Of a stretch of DNA of 64,000 bases, positions 14,902 through 23,665 are shown piece by piece. A program made the position numbers and the translations under genes. Source of the DNA: Sphaerisporangium corydalis (GTDB taxonomy: Bacteria > Actinomycetota > Actinomycetes > Streptosporangiales > Streptosporangiaceae); contig NZ_JANZYP010000015.1 of NCBI RefSeq assembly GCF_025506355.1, forward strand, positions 88,448-152,447. Direction: 5' to 3'. The stretch's first letter is position 1, and the number at the start of each line of letters is the position of its first letter. The notes under the pieces are model-generated. The model saw only the letters and a program-made list of their open reading frames with translations, had not been told where the DNA came from and made no database searches.

Positions 14902-15200
14902 CCCCCAGGACCACGAAGACGCCATTGGGCTCCCCGCTGAACGCGACCGCCGCGCCCGACCACGTGACCGCCGCCGGAGCCGTCATCAGAAGACATCCTG
15001 GCTGACCCCGAGGATCACGAACACGCCACCCAGGTTCCCGCTGAACGCGATCGCCGGCCTCGAACGCGTGACCGTCGCCGATGCGGTCATCAGGAGATGT
15101 TCCCGCTGACCGTCAAGGGCTTGAACACGTCATCGGGCTCCCCGCCGAGCGCGATCACGTGAGCGCCGCCGACGTCGTCGTCAGGAGGCATCCCCCCTGG
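14855..15200 (+). repeat. Decayed tandem copies of the synthetase 3' end (about 104-bp period)
   Basis: The gene tail with CACGTGACCGCCGCCGACGC ... ATCATCAGGAGACG recurs downstream. The CGTGACC/CGTGAGC anchor falls at 14859, 14963, 15067 and 15158, giving periods of 104, 104 and 91 bp. Each copy keeps GTCATCAG(G/A)AG and CCGCTGA(C/A) blocks but has diverged. Only the first copy is coding. This fills most of the 405-bp gap to the ferritin-like gene; 15201-15306 shows nothing further. Confidence 0.85.
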
Positions 15201-15306
15201 CCGCCCAGGGCCGCGGGCTCCCCCGCCGAAGGCGAGGGCAGCTCGCTGAGCTCTCAGCACCGAGATGGTTCCGGGGTGGGTGCAGGGTGGGGGGAGCGGG
15301 ATGGGG

Positions 15307-15723
15307 CTACTCGCCCAGGGCGCCCTGGAGGTCCATGACGTGGTCCTGGGTTTGCTGGAGGAGCGGGCGGAGCGCCTCGGCCACGTCGGGGAGGCCGAGT
15401 TCCATGGCCTGCTGGACCCGGTCGCGGTACCGCTGGAGCTGGGCCTCCTCGAGGTCCAAGTCGAGCCGCAGCGCGGCGGCGCCGTCCGGCACGCTCGGGA
15501 TCTCGGGCACCGAGACCGACGGGATCCCGCCGAGGAAGGCGATCTGCCCGGCGAGCGTCGTCGCGTGGTCCAGTTCCTGGTGCAGGTGGACCTTCAGCTC
15601 CTCAATGATGCTCTGGTACTCGGCCCCCTTGATCGTCGCGGTGTGCTGGGCGTACTGGACGATCGAGCGGTACTCGCTCTCCAGGTCCTCGTTGAGAAGG
15701 GCGATGAAACTGTGCTGGTCCAC
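15307..15723 (-). CDS. Ferritin-like/bacterioferritin-type domain protein
   Basis: 138-residue four-helix protein. Helix 1 FIALLNEDLESEYRSIVQYAQHT, helix 2 LKVHLHQELDHATTLAGQIAFLGG with an ExxH pair, helix 3 DLEEAQLQRYRDRVQQAMELG, helix 4 LRPLLQQTQDHVMDLQGALGE with a terminal xxDH. This Glu, ExxH, Glu, ..H spacing fits a di-iron ferritin-like centre. It may act in iron handling or peroxide protection; family members of this length are often uncharacterised. A GAGGAAAGG-like sequence lies just before the ATG on the minus strand (AGGAAAGGATGACCAAGCGTG region). Confidence 0.82.
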   Translation of the reverse strand: MDQHSFIALLNEDLESEYRSIVQYAQHTATIKGAEYQSIIEELKVHLHQELDHATTLAGQIAFLGGIPSVSVPEIPSVPDGAAALRLDLDLEEAQLQRYRDRVQQAMELGLPDVAEALRPLLQQTQDHVMDLQGALGE

Positions 15724-15886
15724 GCTTGGTCATCCTTTCCTCAGCCGTAGAGGTCACCCTCCTACCCCCTATCGCGGCGACAATGCGAGACCGCCTCCCT
15801 CACTCCCCGTAGCCGCGAACCCGATCCCCGTCGCGCCCTGACCTGGCAATCGTTGTGCTCGGCTTGGCGGGCGGGGTTCGTCGTGG

Positions 15887-18394
15887 TCAGCCCAGTTTGT
15901 ACAGGGACTGGTCGGTGGTGGCGCCGTATTCTGCGGGGTCTACGACGGTCCCGTGGGACTGGACCCAGGTGGTGATCTCGTTGTTGCCGCGTGCGGGGCC
16001 GCCCATCCCTCCGCCGAGGATGATGTACTTCAGCTTGCCGCTGGTGACGTACTCCTGGAGCTTCGCCACGGTCATGGCGTTGTCGCTCCCGGTGAAGCCG
16101 CCCATCGCGATGACCGGCTCGCCGCCGGTGGCCAAGATGATCGACGAGGCGCTCTGCGCGCTGGCGACCGCGACCAGCCAGGTGGCACCGCCCCGGTTCT
16201 TCCGCAGGTAGGAGATCATCGCGGCGCTCACGTTCCCGCCCCGGCCACCGCCGAAGCCGCCGCGCGCCTGAGCCCCCACGCCACCCGGCCCGTCCGCGCC
16301 GGAAGTACCCCCGTTCGTCCCGAGGGCACCATTCGCCCCGGGGCTGCCGCCGTCCGCCCCGGGGGCACCGGCGACCGACCCGGGGGCACCGCCGTTCGTC
16401 CCGGGGGTGCCGTTCGTCCCGGGGGTGCCGTTCGTCGTGCCCGGTGGGTTGCCCAGGGGGTCGCCTTGGCCGCCGGGGAACCGGCCGCGCGCGCCCCCGG
16501 GGCCGCCCATACCCCCGGGGCCGCCGATACCCCCGGGGCCGCCCATGCCGCCGGGGCCGCCGAAGCCGCCGCTCCCCTCCGGGCCGGCCGTGGGGTTGGT
16601 GCCGTTCACGGCCGAGGACAGCGGGGTGAGCGCGTACGCGGCCGGGCCGGCGAGACCGCCTACCAGGCCGAGCACCAGCGCGCCCGCCGCCAACCGTACC
16701 CGGCCCCGGGCGCCGAGGCGCGCCACGAGCAGTCCGATCGCGGCGATGGCGCACAGCCCGGCGACGGCGAAGGCGAGCCAGGGCGCCCAGTCCGGGGTGC
16801 GGCGCAGCAGGGCGAACGCCCAGGCGCCGGTGACCGCGACGCCGGCCGGCAGTGCCCACGCCCATGTCCGGGACCGCTGGTACGCCTGCCACATCAGCAC
16901 GCCGCCGAGCCCGGTCAGGGCCGCGAGCGCGGGCGCCAGCGCGGTGGAGTAGTACGGGTGGAACGTCCCGGCGGAGAAGCTGAACACGGCGTAGTGCACG
17001 ACGAGCCATCCGCCCCACAGCAACAGCGCGGCCCGCACCCCCGAGCGGCGCCCGGCCAACGGAGCATCACCTTCCAGCGGGACGTGATCGTCCTGACCGG
17101 GGCCGGAGTCGATCACCGCCCGGCTGCCATGACCGGCCTCACCAGGACCGGAGCCGAACCCCGCCTGGCTGCCGTGACCGTCCTGACCGGGGCCAAAACC
17201 GATCCCCACCCGGCTGCCGTCCTCACCAGGGTCGGAGTCGATCCTCGCCGGGTGGCCACCCGAAGTGGCCGTCGCGAGGGTGCGGCCGTGTCGGTGGGTC
17301 GTCAGTAGGAGACCGCAGGTCAGGGCGAGGGTGGCGAAGGGGATCAGCCAGGAGATCTGGCCGGCCATCACGTCGTTGAACAGCCGCCCCGCGCCCGACG
17401 CCCCGCCGAACCCGCCCCCACCACCGAACCCGCCGTTGCCCGCGCCGCCACCGAAGACGCGGCCCAGGCCGTTGTAGCCGATGACCAGGTCCCAGACGGT
17501 GTTGTCGGTACTGCCGCCGATGTACGGCCGGTCGGCGGCGGGCCACAGGTCGACGGCGACCATCCACCAGGCACTCGACACCAGCAGGACGGCGCCGGCC
17601 GCCAGCAGGTGCCCGAGGCGCCGCAGGAGCCCGCCGGGGGCGGCGTACAGGTAGACCAGCGCGAACGCGGGAACCACGAGGTATGCCTGGAGCATCTTGG
17701 TGGTGAAGGCCATGCCGACGAGCAGGCCGCAGATCGCCAGAGTGCGCATCCGCCCGGTCCTGATCGCCTCGGCGCACAACCAGGCGGCGGCGACCAGGAG
17801 CAGCACGAGGATCGTGTCGGGGTTGTTGTCCCGGTTGATCGCCACGGTGATCGGTGTCAGCGTCATCACCATGGCCGCGACCAGCCCGGCCGCGTGACCC
17901 TGCGCTCTTCTGAGGGCCGGGCGCGCGAGGGACTGGGCTCCCCCGAGGGCACCGCGCACGGGAGGTTGGTTTCCACCGAAGGCTCGGCGTACGGCCGAGT
18001 GGACCAGGGCCACCGAGGCGACGCCCGCCACGGCCTGTGGGAGGAGCATGCTCCAGGTGCCGAAGCCGAAGATCCGTGCCGACAGTCCCATGACCCAGAG
18101 CGCGAACGGCGGCTTGTCGACGGTGATGTACGACGCGGAGTCGACCGCGCCGAAGAAGAACGCCTTCCAGCTCCGGGTGCCCGACAGGATGGCGGCGGAG
18201 TAGTAGTCGTTGGCGTAGCCGTTGCGGCCGAGGGCCCAGGTGTACAGGAGCGCCGCGAGCGCGAGCGTGCCGATCAGAGCGGGCCGCGCCCAGCGCGGAT
18301 CGTCCGGCCCACCGAGCAGTGCCCGGGACAGGCGCCCCCGCGCGACGGGGCCGCGGTGCCCCGCGACGGCGACCGGGTTCTCGATGACGGTCAT
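15887..18394 (-). CDS. GT39-family membrane glycosyltransferase (ArnT/PMT-like mannosyltransferase)
   Basis: 835-residue polytopic enzyme that would move a sugar from a polyprenyl-phosphate donor to an extracytoplasmic acceptor. The N-terminal part has NDYYSAAILSGTRSWKAFFF and SASYITVDKPPFALWVMGLSARIFG, the conserved first-loop acidic and DKPP motifs, then about eleven membrane segments. The C-terminal extracytoplasmic domain contains a Gly-rich linker and a compact domain (GGATWLVAVASAQSASSIIL ... GEPVIAMGGFTGSDNAMTVAKL). A cytoplasmic or loop insertion at 17086-17255 is a 45-bp repeat. It follows GT2-GtrA by 37 bp on the same strand and downstream of a two-component system, so all four may be one envelope-glycosylation operon. 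ATG 18394 is used. Confidence 0.87.
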   Translation of the reverse strand: MTVIENPVAVAGHRGPVARGRLSRALLGGPDDPRWARPALIGTLALAALLYTWALGRNGYANDYYSAAILSGTRSWKAFFFGAVDSASYITVDKPPFALWVMGLSARIFGFGTWSMLLPQAVAGVASVALVHSAVRRAFGGNQPPVRGALGGAQSLARPALRRAQGHAAGLVAAMVMTLTPITVAINRDNNPDTILVLLLVAAAWLCAEAIRTGRMRTLAICGLLVGMAFTTKMLQAYLVVPAFALVYLYAAPGGLLRRLGHLLAAGAVLLVSSAWWMVAVDLWPAADRPYIGGSTDNTVWDLVIGYNGLGRVFGGGAGNGGFGGGGGFGGASGAGRLFNDVMAGQISWLIPFATLALTCGLLLTTHRHGRTLATATSGGHPARIDSDPGEDGSRVGIGFGPGQDGHGSQAGFGSGPGEAGHGSRAVIDSGPGQDDHVPLEGDAPLAGRRSGVRAALLLWGGWLVVHYAVFSFSAGTFHPYYSTALAPALAALTGLGGVLMWQAYQRSRTWAWALPAGVAVTGAWAFALLRRTPDWAPWLAFAVAGLCAIAAIGLLVARLGARGRVRLAAGALVLGLVGGLAGPAAYALTPLSSAVNGTNPTAGPEGSGGFGGPGGMGGPGGIGGPGGMGGPGGARGRFPGGQGDPLGNPPGTTNGTPGTNGTPGTNGGAPGSVAGAPGADGGSPGANGALGTNGGTSGADGPGGVGAQARGGFGGGRGGNVSAAMISYLRKNRGGATWLVAVASAQSASSIILATGGEPVIAMGGFTGSDNAMTVAKLQEYVTSGKLKYIILGGGMGGPARGNNEITTWVQSHGTVVDPAEYGATTDQSLYKLG
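17086..17255 (-). repeat. 45-bp in-frame tandem repeat (3.8 copies) inside the GT39 gene
   Basis: Units at 17086-17130, 17131-17175, 17176-17220 and partial 17221-17255 encode 15-residue repeats such as GPGQDGHGSQAGFGS and GPGEAGHGSRAVIDS. They lie between one membrane segment (LALTCGLLLTTHRHG) and the next (RAALLLWGGWLVVHYAVF). Confidence 0.9.
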
Positions 18395-18431
18395 CGGCCG
18401 TTCTCCTTCGGGCGTTCCGGGTCGGGGGCGG

Positions 18432-19712
18432 TCATCGGGTGGGCTCCGTTTGGGGGTTCGGGTGGGTGTTGGTTGGCTTTTGGCGGTTGGGGCGGAAGAC
18501 CCAGGTGCGGAGGAGCATGAAGCGGGCCAGGGTGGCGAGTGCGTTGGCGGCGACGACGCCGGCGAGTTCGATGGCTCTCGGGGCGGTCGTGGGCAGCAGG
18601 GCCAGGGTTCCGGTGGTCAGGGCGAGGCCGATGAGGAAGGCGACCAGGCCCTCGGCCTGGTGGCGGAGGGCGCCGGCGGAACCGGTCACCCCGAAGGTGT
18701 ACCGCCGGTTGGCGGCGGTGTTGGCGACCGCGGTGACCAGCAGTGCGATCGCGTTGGCGGCCACGGCCGCCATGAGGCCGCGCAGCACCCAGAACAGCGC
18801 GAGATAGGCGAGGGTACTGACGACCCCGACGACCACGAAGCTCGGGAGCTGGCGGCGCATGCCCGACGGGAGCCGGGCGGCGGCCACCCGTTCGGGGACC
18901 GGGATGCGCGCGGCGCCCGACAGCGTCCTGCGTGCCACTCGTGCCATTCCTCTCAGGTCGTCCAGCGCGGTCCTGAGCACGTCGACCCGGCTGTCGGGGT
19001 CGTCCACCCAGTCGACGGGGATCTCGTGGATGCGCAGGCCGTGGCGTTCGGCGAGCAGCAGCAGCTCGGTGTCGAAGAACCACTCCTCGTCCTCGACGGC
19101 GGGCAGCAGCGCCTGGGCGATCTCGGTGCGCACCGCTTTGAAGCCGCACTGCGCGTCGGAGAACCGGGCGCCCATGGTGGAGCGCAACAGCAGGTTGTAG
19201 GCGCGGGAGATGAGCTCCCGCTTGGGGCCGCGCTCGACCCGGGACGCCCGGGCCAGCCGGGTGCCGATCGCCAGGTCGCTGTGGCCGGACAGCAGGGGCG
19301 CGACCAGCGGCAGGAAGGCGGTCAGGTCGGTGGACAGGTCGACGTCCATGTAGCTGACCACGTCGGCGTCGCTGCGCGCCCAGACCTGGCGCAGCGCCCG
19401 CCCCCGGCCCTTCTCGTCGAGGTGGACGGCACGGACGTGCGGCAGCCGCCCGGCGAGGCCGGTGGCGATGTCCCAGGTGGCGTCGGTGCTGGCGTTGTCG
19501 GCGATCGTGACGCGGAAGCCGTAGGGGAAGGTGCGGGTCAGGTGGTCGTGGAGGCGCTGGACGCTCTGCGCGAGGACCCGCTGCTCGTTGTGGACCGGGA
19601 CGACGACCTCGACGAGGCGGGTCCTGGCGGCCGGGGACACCGAGGCCCAGGCGGGGGTCTGCGTGAGGGAGGTCATGCGCGATGACCGGGGTTCGGCTGG
19701 CTCATGGCTCAA
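18432..19712 (-). CDS. GT2 glycosyltransferase fused to a GtrA-like membrane domain
   Basis: 426 residues. Residues about 20-250 form a family-2 transferase: VEVVVPVHNEQRVL, VTIADNASTDATW, DADVVSYMDVDLSTD (DxD-type metal site) and SDAQCGFKAVRTEIA, the pattern of dolichyl/polyprenyl-phosphate sugar synthases. The C-terminal 150 residues carry four hydrophobic segments (SFVVVGVVSTLAYLALFWVL, ANAIALLVTAVANTAANRRY, GLVAFLIGLALTTGTLALL, VVAANALATLARFMLLRTWVF) typical of GtrA. It probably makes and flips the lipid-linked sugar used by the downstream GT39. Two starts are possible, ATG 19712 and ATG 19676; neither has a clear ribosome binding site. Confidence 0.87.
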   Translation of the reverse strand: MSHEPAEPRSSRMTSLTQTPAWASVSPAARTRLVEVVVPVHNEQRVLAQSVQRLHDHLTRTFPYGFRVTIADNASTDATWDIATGLAGRLPHVRAVHLDEKGRGRALRQVWARSDADVVSYMDVDLSTDLTAFLPLVAPLLSGHSDLAIGTRLARASRVERGPKRELISRAYNLLLRSTMGARFSDAQCGFKAVRTEIAQALLPAVEDEEWFFDTELLLLAERHGLRIHEIPVDWVDDPDSRVDVLRTALDDLRGMARVARRTLSGAARIPVPERVAAARLPSGMRRQLPSFVVVGVVSTLAYLALFWVLRGLMAAVAANAIALLVTAVANTAANRRYTFGVTGSAGALRHQAEGLVAFLIGLALTTGTLALLPTTAPRAIELAGVVAANALATLARFMLLRTWVFRPNRQKPTNTHPNPQTEPTR

Positions 19713-19739
19713 CCGTCGCGGCGGCGGATTGAACCACCC

Positions 19740-21122
19740 TTAGGTGATGATTAACCCTGTCTGAGAATGCGCCCGGCCGGGCAGTTTGAGGGTGGCGACG
19801 GTTCCGCCGCCGGGGGCGGCGGTCAGTGCGATCTCGCCGTCCGCGTCCCGGACGGCCTGGGCCACGATGGCGAGGCCGAGGCCGGAGCCGGGCATGCTCC
19901 TGGCCGTGGAGGAACGCCAGAAGCGGTCGAACACGTGCGGAAGCTCGTCCTCGGGGATGCCGGGGCCGTGGTCGCGCACGGTCAGCTCCCCCTCCGCCAG
20001 CCGCACGGCGACCGTGCCCCCGGATGGGCTGAACTTCACGGCGTTGTCCAGCAGGTTGACGACGGCGCGTTCGAGCGCCCCCTCGCGGCCGTGGACGTAC
20101 CAGTCGGTCAGCTCGGCGTCGATGCGCACGTCATGGGCGCGCAGCCGGGCGCGGGCGACGGCGGCCTCCACGACCTCGTGGAACGGCAGGTCCGGCGACG
20201 GTTCCTCGCCCTCGGAGACGCGCGACAGTTCCAGCAGGTCGCCGACCAGGACCGACAGCTCGGCCATCTGGGCCTTCACGCTGGCCAGCAGGCGGTGCCT
20301 GGCCTGCGGGTCGAGGTCGCGGCCGGTGTTCTCGCTGTGCAGCAGCAGGTCGATGTTGGTGCGCAGGCTGGTCAGCGGGGTGCGCAGCTCGTGCCCGGCG
20401 TCGGCGATGAGCTGCGCCTGGCGTTCGCGGGAGCTGGCCAGGGCGGCCGTCATCGCGTTGAAGGACGTGCTCAGCCTGGCGATCTCGTCCTCGCCGTCCA
20501 CGGGGATCCGGATGCGCAGGTCCTCGGTCCGCGCGATGTGCTCGACCGCGCCGGTGAGGCGGGCGACGGGACGCAGCGCGGTGCGGGAGACGAGCCGGCC
20601 GGCGGTGGCGGCGCCGATGACGCCGAGCGCGGCGACGGCGGCCAGGAGCAGCGCGAGGCCGCGCAGGGTGCGTTCGACGCCGGTCAGCGACCGCGAGACG
20701 CTGACGGCCATGCCGGGGCCGACGTTGGTGGTGAGCACGCGGACGGTGTCGCCGCTGTCGGTGACGCCGTCACGCAGGACGCGCCCGCCGCGCGTCCCCG
20801 TCGTCTTCAGGTCCGCCGGGGCCACCACGACCGCGTCCCATCCCTGCGCGCAGCGGGTGCCGTCGGCCAGGACGATCTGCTGGAGGCGCAGGAACGGCCC
20901 GGGGTTCTCCCCGCCGGTCGGACTCTGGGAGCAGTCGCGCTGGATCATCTCGACGATGCGGTGGTTCACCGGGGGCTGCTCCAGCGACTCGTTGAGCTGC
21001 CGCTGAAGTTCGTCGCGGACCAGGAACCAGCAGGCCGCCGCGCAGACGGCGATGGCCACGGCGACGGCGGTGGCGACCAGGACGGTGAGCCGCGACCCCA
21101 TCGACCGGCGCCCCCGGCGCAT
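19740..21122 (-). CDS. Sensor histidine kinase
   Basis: 460-residue membrane kinase. First membrane helix at about 12-34 (LTVLVATAVAVAIAVCAAACWFLV), an extracytoplasmic sensor of about 115 residues with two Cys (DCSQSPTGG and DGTRCAQGWD) that could form a disulfide, second helix at about 155-178, HAMP, then the H-box DAGHELRTPLTSL with His244. The ATPase part shows NLLDNAVKFSPSGG (N box), VRDHGPGIPEDELPHVFDRFWRS (G1/F) and GSGLGLAIVAQAV (G2). The ATG overlaps the response-regulator stop (TGATG), so the two are translationally coupled. The layout resembles MprB/PrrB-type kinases; the signal is unknown. Confidence 0.93.
   Translation of the reverse strand: MRRGRRSMGSRLTVLVATAVAVAIAVCAAACWFLVRDELQRQLNESLEQPPVNHRIVEMIQRDCSQSPTGGENPGPFLRLQQIVLADGTRCAQGWDAVVVAPADLKTTGTRGGRVLRDGVTDSGDTVRVLTTNVGPGMAVSVSRSLTGVERTLRGLALLLAAVAALGVIGAATAGRLVSRTALRPVARLTGAVEHIARTEDLRIRIPVDGEDEIARLSTSFNAMTAALASSRERQAQLIADAGHELRTPLTSLRTNIDLLLHSENTGRDLDPQARHRLLASVKAQMAELSVLVGDLLELSRVSEGEEPSPDLPFHEVVEAAVARARLRAHDVRIDAELTDWYVHGREGALERAVVNLLDNAVKFSPSGGTVAVRLAEGELTVRDHGPGIPEDELPHVFDRFWRSSTARSMPGSGLGLAIVAQAVRDADGEIALTAAPGGGTVATLKLPGRAHSQTGLIIT
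19751..19767 (-). promoter_or_regulatory. Possible response-regulator box upstream of GT2-GtrA
   Basis: On the minus strand TTCTCAGACAGGGTTAA, the same words as in the regulator's own upstream region (TTCTCAGACAG and GGTTAAC). It overlaps the last codons of the kinase gene and lies about 40-55 bp before the GT2 ATG. Since it is also coding, the match could be partly chance. Confidence 0.4.
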
Positions 21123-21838
21123 CAGGACGGTGTCCGCAGCACGTAGCCCACGCCGCGCACGGTGTGGATCAGCCGGGGCGCGCCGCCGGCCTCGGTCTTG
21201 CGGCGCAGGTACATGATGTACACGTCGAGCGAGTTGGACGACGGCTCGAAGTCGAAGCCCCACACGTCGCTGAGGATCTGCTCGCGGGTGAGCACCTGGC
21301 GGGGGTGGGCGAGGAACAGCTCCAGCAGCAGGTATTCGGTGCGGGTCAACTCCAGCGGGCGGCCGTCCCGGGTGACCTCGCGGGTGGTGGTGTCCATGCG
21401 CAGGCCCCCGTAGGCGAGGGCGCCGTCGGGTTCCGCGTCCGGCATCTGCCGGGCGCCGCGCCGCAGCAGGGCGCGGACCCTGGCGAACAGCTCGTCCAGC
21501 TCGAACGGCTTGACCAGGTAGTCGTCGGCGCCCGCGTCCAGGCCGGACACGCGGTCGCCGACGGCGTCGCGTGCGGTGAGCATGAGCACGGGCACGTGGT
21601 TCCCCGCGGCACGCAGGCGCCGGCAGGCGGTCAGGCCGTCGACGCGCGGCATCATGACGTCGAGCAGCACCAGGTCGTACGGCTCGCGCGCGAGGGTGTC
21701 CAGCGCGCCGGCACCGTCCTCGGCGAGGCCGATCTCGTAGCCCTCGAACTCCAGGCTGCTCTGCAGGGCCTCGCGGAGCGCGGGTTCGTCGTCGACCACG
21801 AGGAGGCGGGCCGCGTCCTTGTCTCCTGATGTGCTCAC
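21122..21838 (-). CDS. OmpR/PhoB-family response regulator
   Basis: 238 residues. Receiver domain 11-125 with acidic pair DD at 16-17, phospho-acceptor Asp60 ([15 protein letters not shown]), Thr in MLTAR and Lys110 (YLVKPF). The C-terminal winged helix (about 140-235) contains [31 protein letters not shown] and [19 protein letters not shown] ... [13 protein letters not shown]. It is the partner of the kinase immediately downstream and probably controls the kinase, the glycosyltransferases and itself, judged by repeated boxes upstream. Confidence 0.95.
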   Translation of the reverse strand: MSTSGDKDAARLLVVDDEPALREALQSSLEFEGYEIGLAEDGAGALDTLAREPYDLVLLDVMMPRVDGLTACRRLRAAGNHVPVLMLTARDAVGDRVSGLDAGADDYLVKPFELDELFARVRALLRRGARQMPDAEPDGALAYGGLRMDTTTREVTRDGRPLELTRTEYLLLELFLAHPRQVLTREQILSDVWGFDFEPSSNSLDVYIMYLRRKTEAGGAPRLIHTVRGVGYVLRTPS

Positions 21839-21845
21839 CGGCCCA

Positions 21846-21910
21846 CGGTAACCGGACTGTCTGAGAACCCGGTTAACCGCCGTCCGCCCTTCCTGAGAAC
21901 CTCGTTAACC
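21846..21910 (-). promoter_or_regulatory. Direct-repeat boxes upstream of the response regulator
   Basis: On the minus strand GGTTAACGAGGTTCTCAG (21910-21893) and GGTTAACCGGGTTCTCAG (21878-21861), 32 bp apart, about three helical turns, followed by a partial GGTTACC (21852-21846). This is the pattern expected for an autoregulated OmpR-family protein. Confidence 0.65.
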
Positions 21911-22021
21911 AGGCCCATCCACCTCACGGGAGGGGCCGAGGGTCCAGAGGCGCGGTGGTCACGAGGGCCGGTGGTACGAGAGCCGGTGATCACGAGGGCC
22001 GGTCGTCAGGGGGGCCGGAGG

Positions 22022-23572
22022 TCAGGAGGTTCTGCCCAGGACGGCCATGGCCGCGTTGTGGCCGGGGATGCCGCTCACGCCGCCGCCGCGCCGCGCGCCC
22101 GCCCCGCAGAGCAGGATCCGCTGGTGCTCGGTCTCCACGCCCCACCGGCCGATCTCGGACGGATCCTCGGCGTACGGCCAGGTCAGGTCCTGGTGGAAGA
22201 TGTGCCCGCCGGGGAGACCGGCCTCGTTCTCCAGGTCCACGGGCGTCTTGGCCTCCAGGCACAGGGAGCCGTCGGGGGCCCGCAGGAGGCAGTCCTCGAT
22301 GGGCTCGGCCAGCACGCTGTTGACGGACGCGAGCGTGGCCGCCAGCGCCTCACTCCTCGCCTTATCCGGATTTTTCCGGAAAAGGCGGGCTGGCATGTGC
22401 AGGCCGAAGAGGGTCATCGTCTGCGCCCCCGCCGCGCGGAGCCCGGGCCCGAGGATCGAGGGGTCGGTCAGGGAGTGGCAGTACACCTCGGCCGGCGGCA
22501 GCTCGGGGATCAGCCCGGCGGCGGCCTGCGCGTACGCCACCGCGAGTTGCTCCCGGCCCTCGTTGATGTGGAAGGTCCCGCTGAACGCCTCCACCGGTCC
22601 CGCCGACGCGTCCTTCAGGCGCGGCAGCCGCGCGAGCACCATGTTCACCTTGAGCTGGGCCCCCTCGGGCGGCTCCTGCGCCCGTCCGAGGAGCCGGGCC
22701 ATGATCGAGGGAGGGGTGTTGACCAGCACGTGCCCGCCGGTGACGGTGTGCTCGGCGCCCTCGGCGTCGCGGAACACGACCTCACCTCCCGGGTCGGCCG
22801 ACAGCACCTCCATCCCGGTGTGGATCTCGGCCCCGCCCTTCCCGGCCGCGCGGGCGAGCGCGCCGCTGACCGCGCCCATGCCGCCGACCGGCACGTTCCA
22901 GTCCCCCGTCCCGTCGCCGACGACGTGGTAGAGGAAGCAGCGGTTGGCGAGCAGGTCCTTGCCGGGGTCGGCGAAGGTGCCGATCAGCGCGTCCGTCAGC
23001 ACCACGCCCCGCACGGTGTCGTCGGCGAAGCGCTCGTCGACCACCTCGCCGATCGGCCGCTCGAACAGGTCGCGCCACGTCTCGCCGTCGGCCACCACCT
23101 CGTCGCGCACCTCCGCGCGGCCGCGCAGGGGCTCCAGCAGCGTGGGAGCGATCCGCCGGGCCAGGCGGGCCGTCATCCCGTAGAACCGCTGCCAGGCGGC
23201 GAGGTCACCGGGCCCGCCGGTCACCTGGGCGAAGGAGGCGGCGGTCCTGGCCGCGTCGGCGTTGTCGACGAGCAGCCCGGTGGCCCCGACGGGGGTGTAG
23301 GAGGCGTAGCGGCGGCGGCGCAGGTCCAGCTCCAGCCCGAGGTCGGAGACGACCTTGCCCGGCAGGAGGCTGACCAGGTAGGAGTAGCGGGAGACACGGG
23401 CGTCGACTCCGGGGAACGCCTGGGCGGAGACGGCGAGCCCGCCCACGTACGGCTGCCGTTCCAGCACCAGCACGCGGCGCCCCGCGCGGGCCAGGTAGGC
23501 GGCGGCGACCAGGCCGTTGTGCCCGGCGCCCGCGATGACGGCGTCGTAATGAGAAGAACGAGAACCCGGCAT
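22022..23572 (-). CDS. Phytoene-dehydrogenase-like NAD(P)/FAD oxidoreductase
   Basis: 516-residue flavoprotein. N-terminal DAVIAGAGHNGLVAAAYLARAGRRVLVLE is the GxGxxG dinucleotide motif ending in the ribose-binding Glu; YVGGLAVSAQAFPG follows as in CrtI/retinol-saturase relatives. The C-terminus closes with ILLCGAGARRGGGVSGIPGHNAAMAVL, the second FAD-contact motif, with the GxGxxPGGGVxGxxG pattern altered. Without other carotenoid genes nearby, a carotenoid substrate is not supported. ATG 23572 gives MPGSRSSHYDAVIAG. It is divergent from psuG with 93 bp between starts. Confidence 0.85.
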   Translation of the reverse strand: MPGSRSSHYDAVIAGAGHNGLVAAAYLARAGRRVLVLERQPYVGGLAVSAQAFPGVDARVSRYSYLVSLLPGKVVSDLGLELDLRRRRYASYTPVGATGLLVDNADAARTAASFAQVTGGPGDLAAWQRFYGMTARLARRIAPTLLEPLRGRAEVRDEVVADGETWRDLFERPIGEVVDERFADDTVRGVVLTDALIGTFADPGKDLLANRCFLYHVVGDGTGDWNVPVGGMGAVSGALARAAGKGGAEIHTGMEVLSADPGGEVVFRDAEGAEHTVTGGHVLVNTPPSIMARLLGRAQEPPEGAQLKVNMVLARLPRLKDASAGPVEAFSGTFHINEGREQLAVAYAQAAAGLIPELPPAEVYCHSLTDPSILGPGLRAAGAQTMTLFGLHMPARLFRKNPDKARSEALAATLASVNSVLAEPIEDCLLRAPDGSLCLEAKTPVDLENEAGLPGGHIFHQDLTWPYAEDPSEIGRWGVETEHQRILLCGAGARRGGGVSGIPGHNAAMAVLGRTS

Positions 23573-23665
23573 GACCAAGTCTCCTAACCCGGACAGTACG
23601 GTGAGACGGCACGTCAGGGGAACAATCCCCCTGGAGCGTACAGACGGAGAGGACCGAGAGCGAGC

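Noticed and set aside
15953..17308. Plus-strand frame opposite the GT39 gene
   Set aside because: Antisense composition artefact from the Gly-rich region.
22022..23572. Carotenoid phytoene desaturase assignment
   Set aside because: No crtB/crtE-type neighbours and the FAD-closing motif is altered; kept as a general oxidoreductase.
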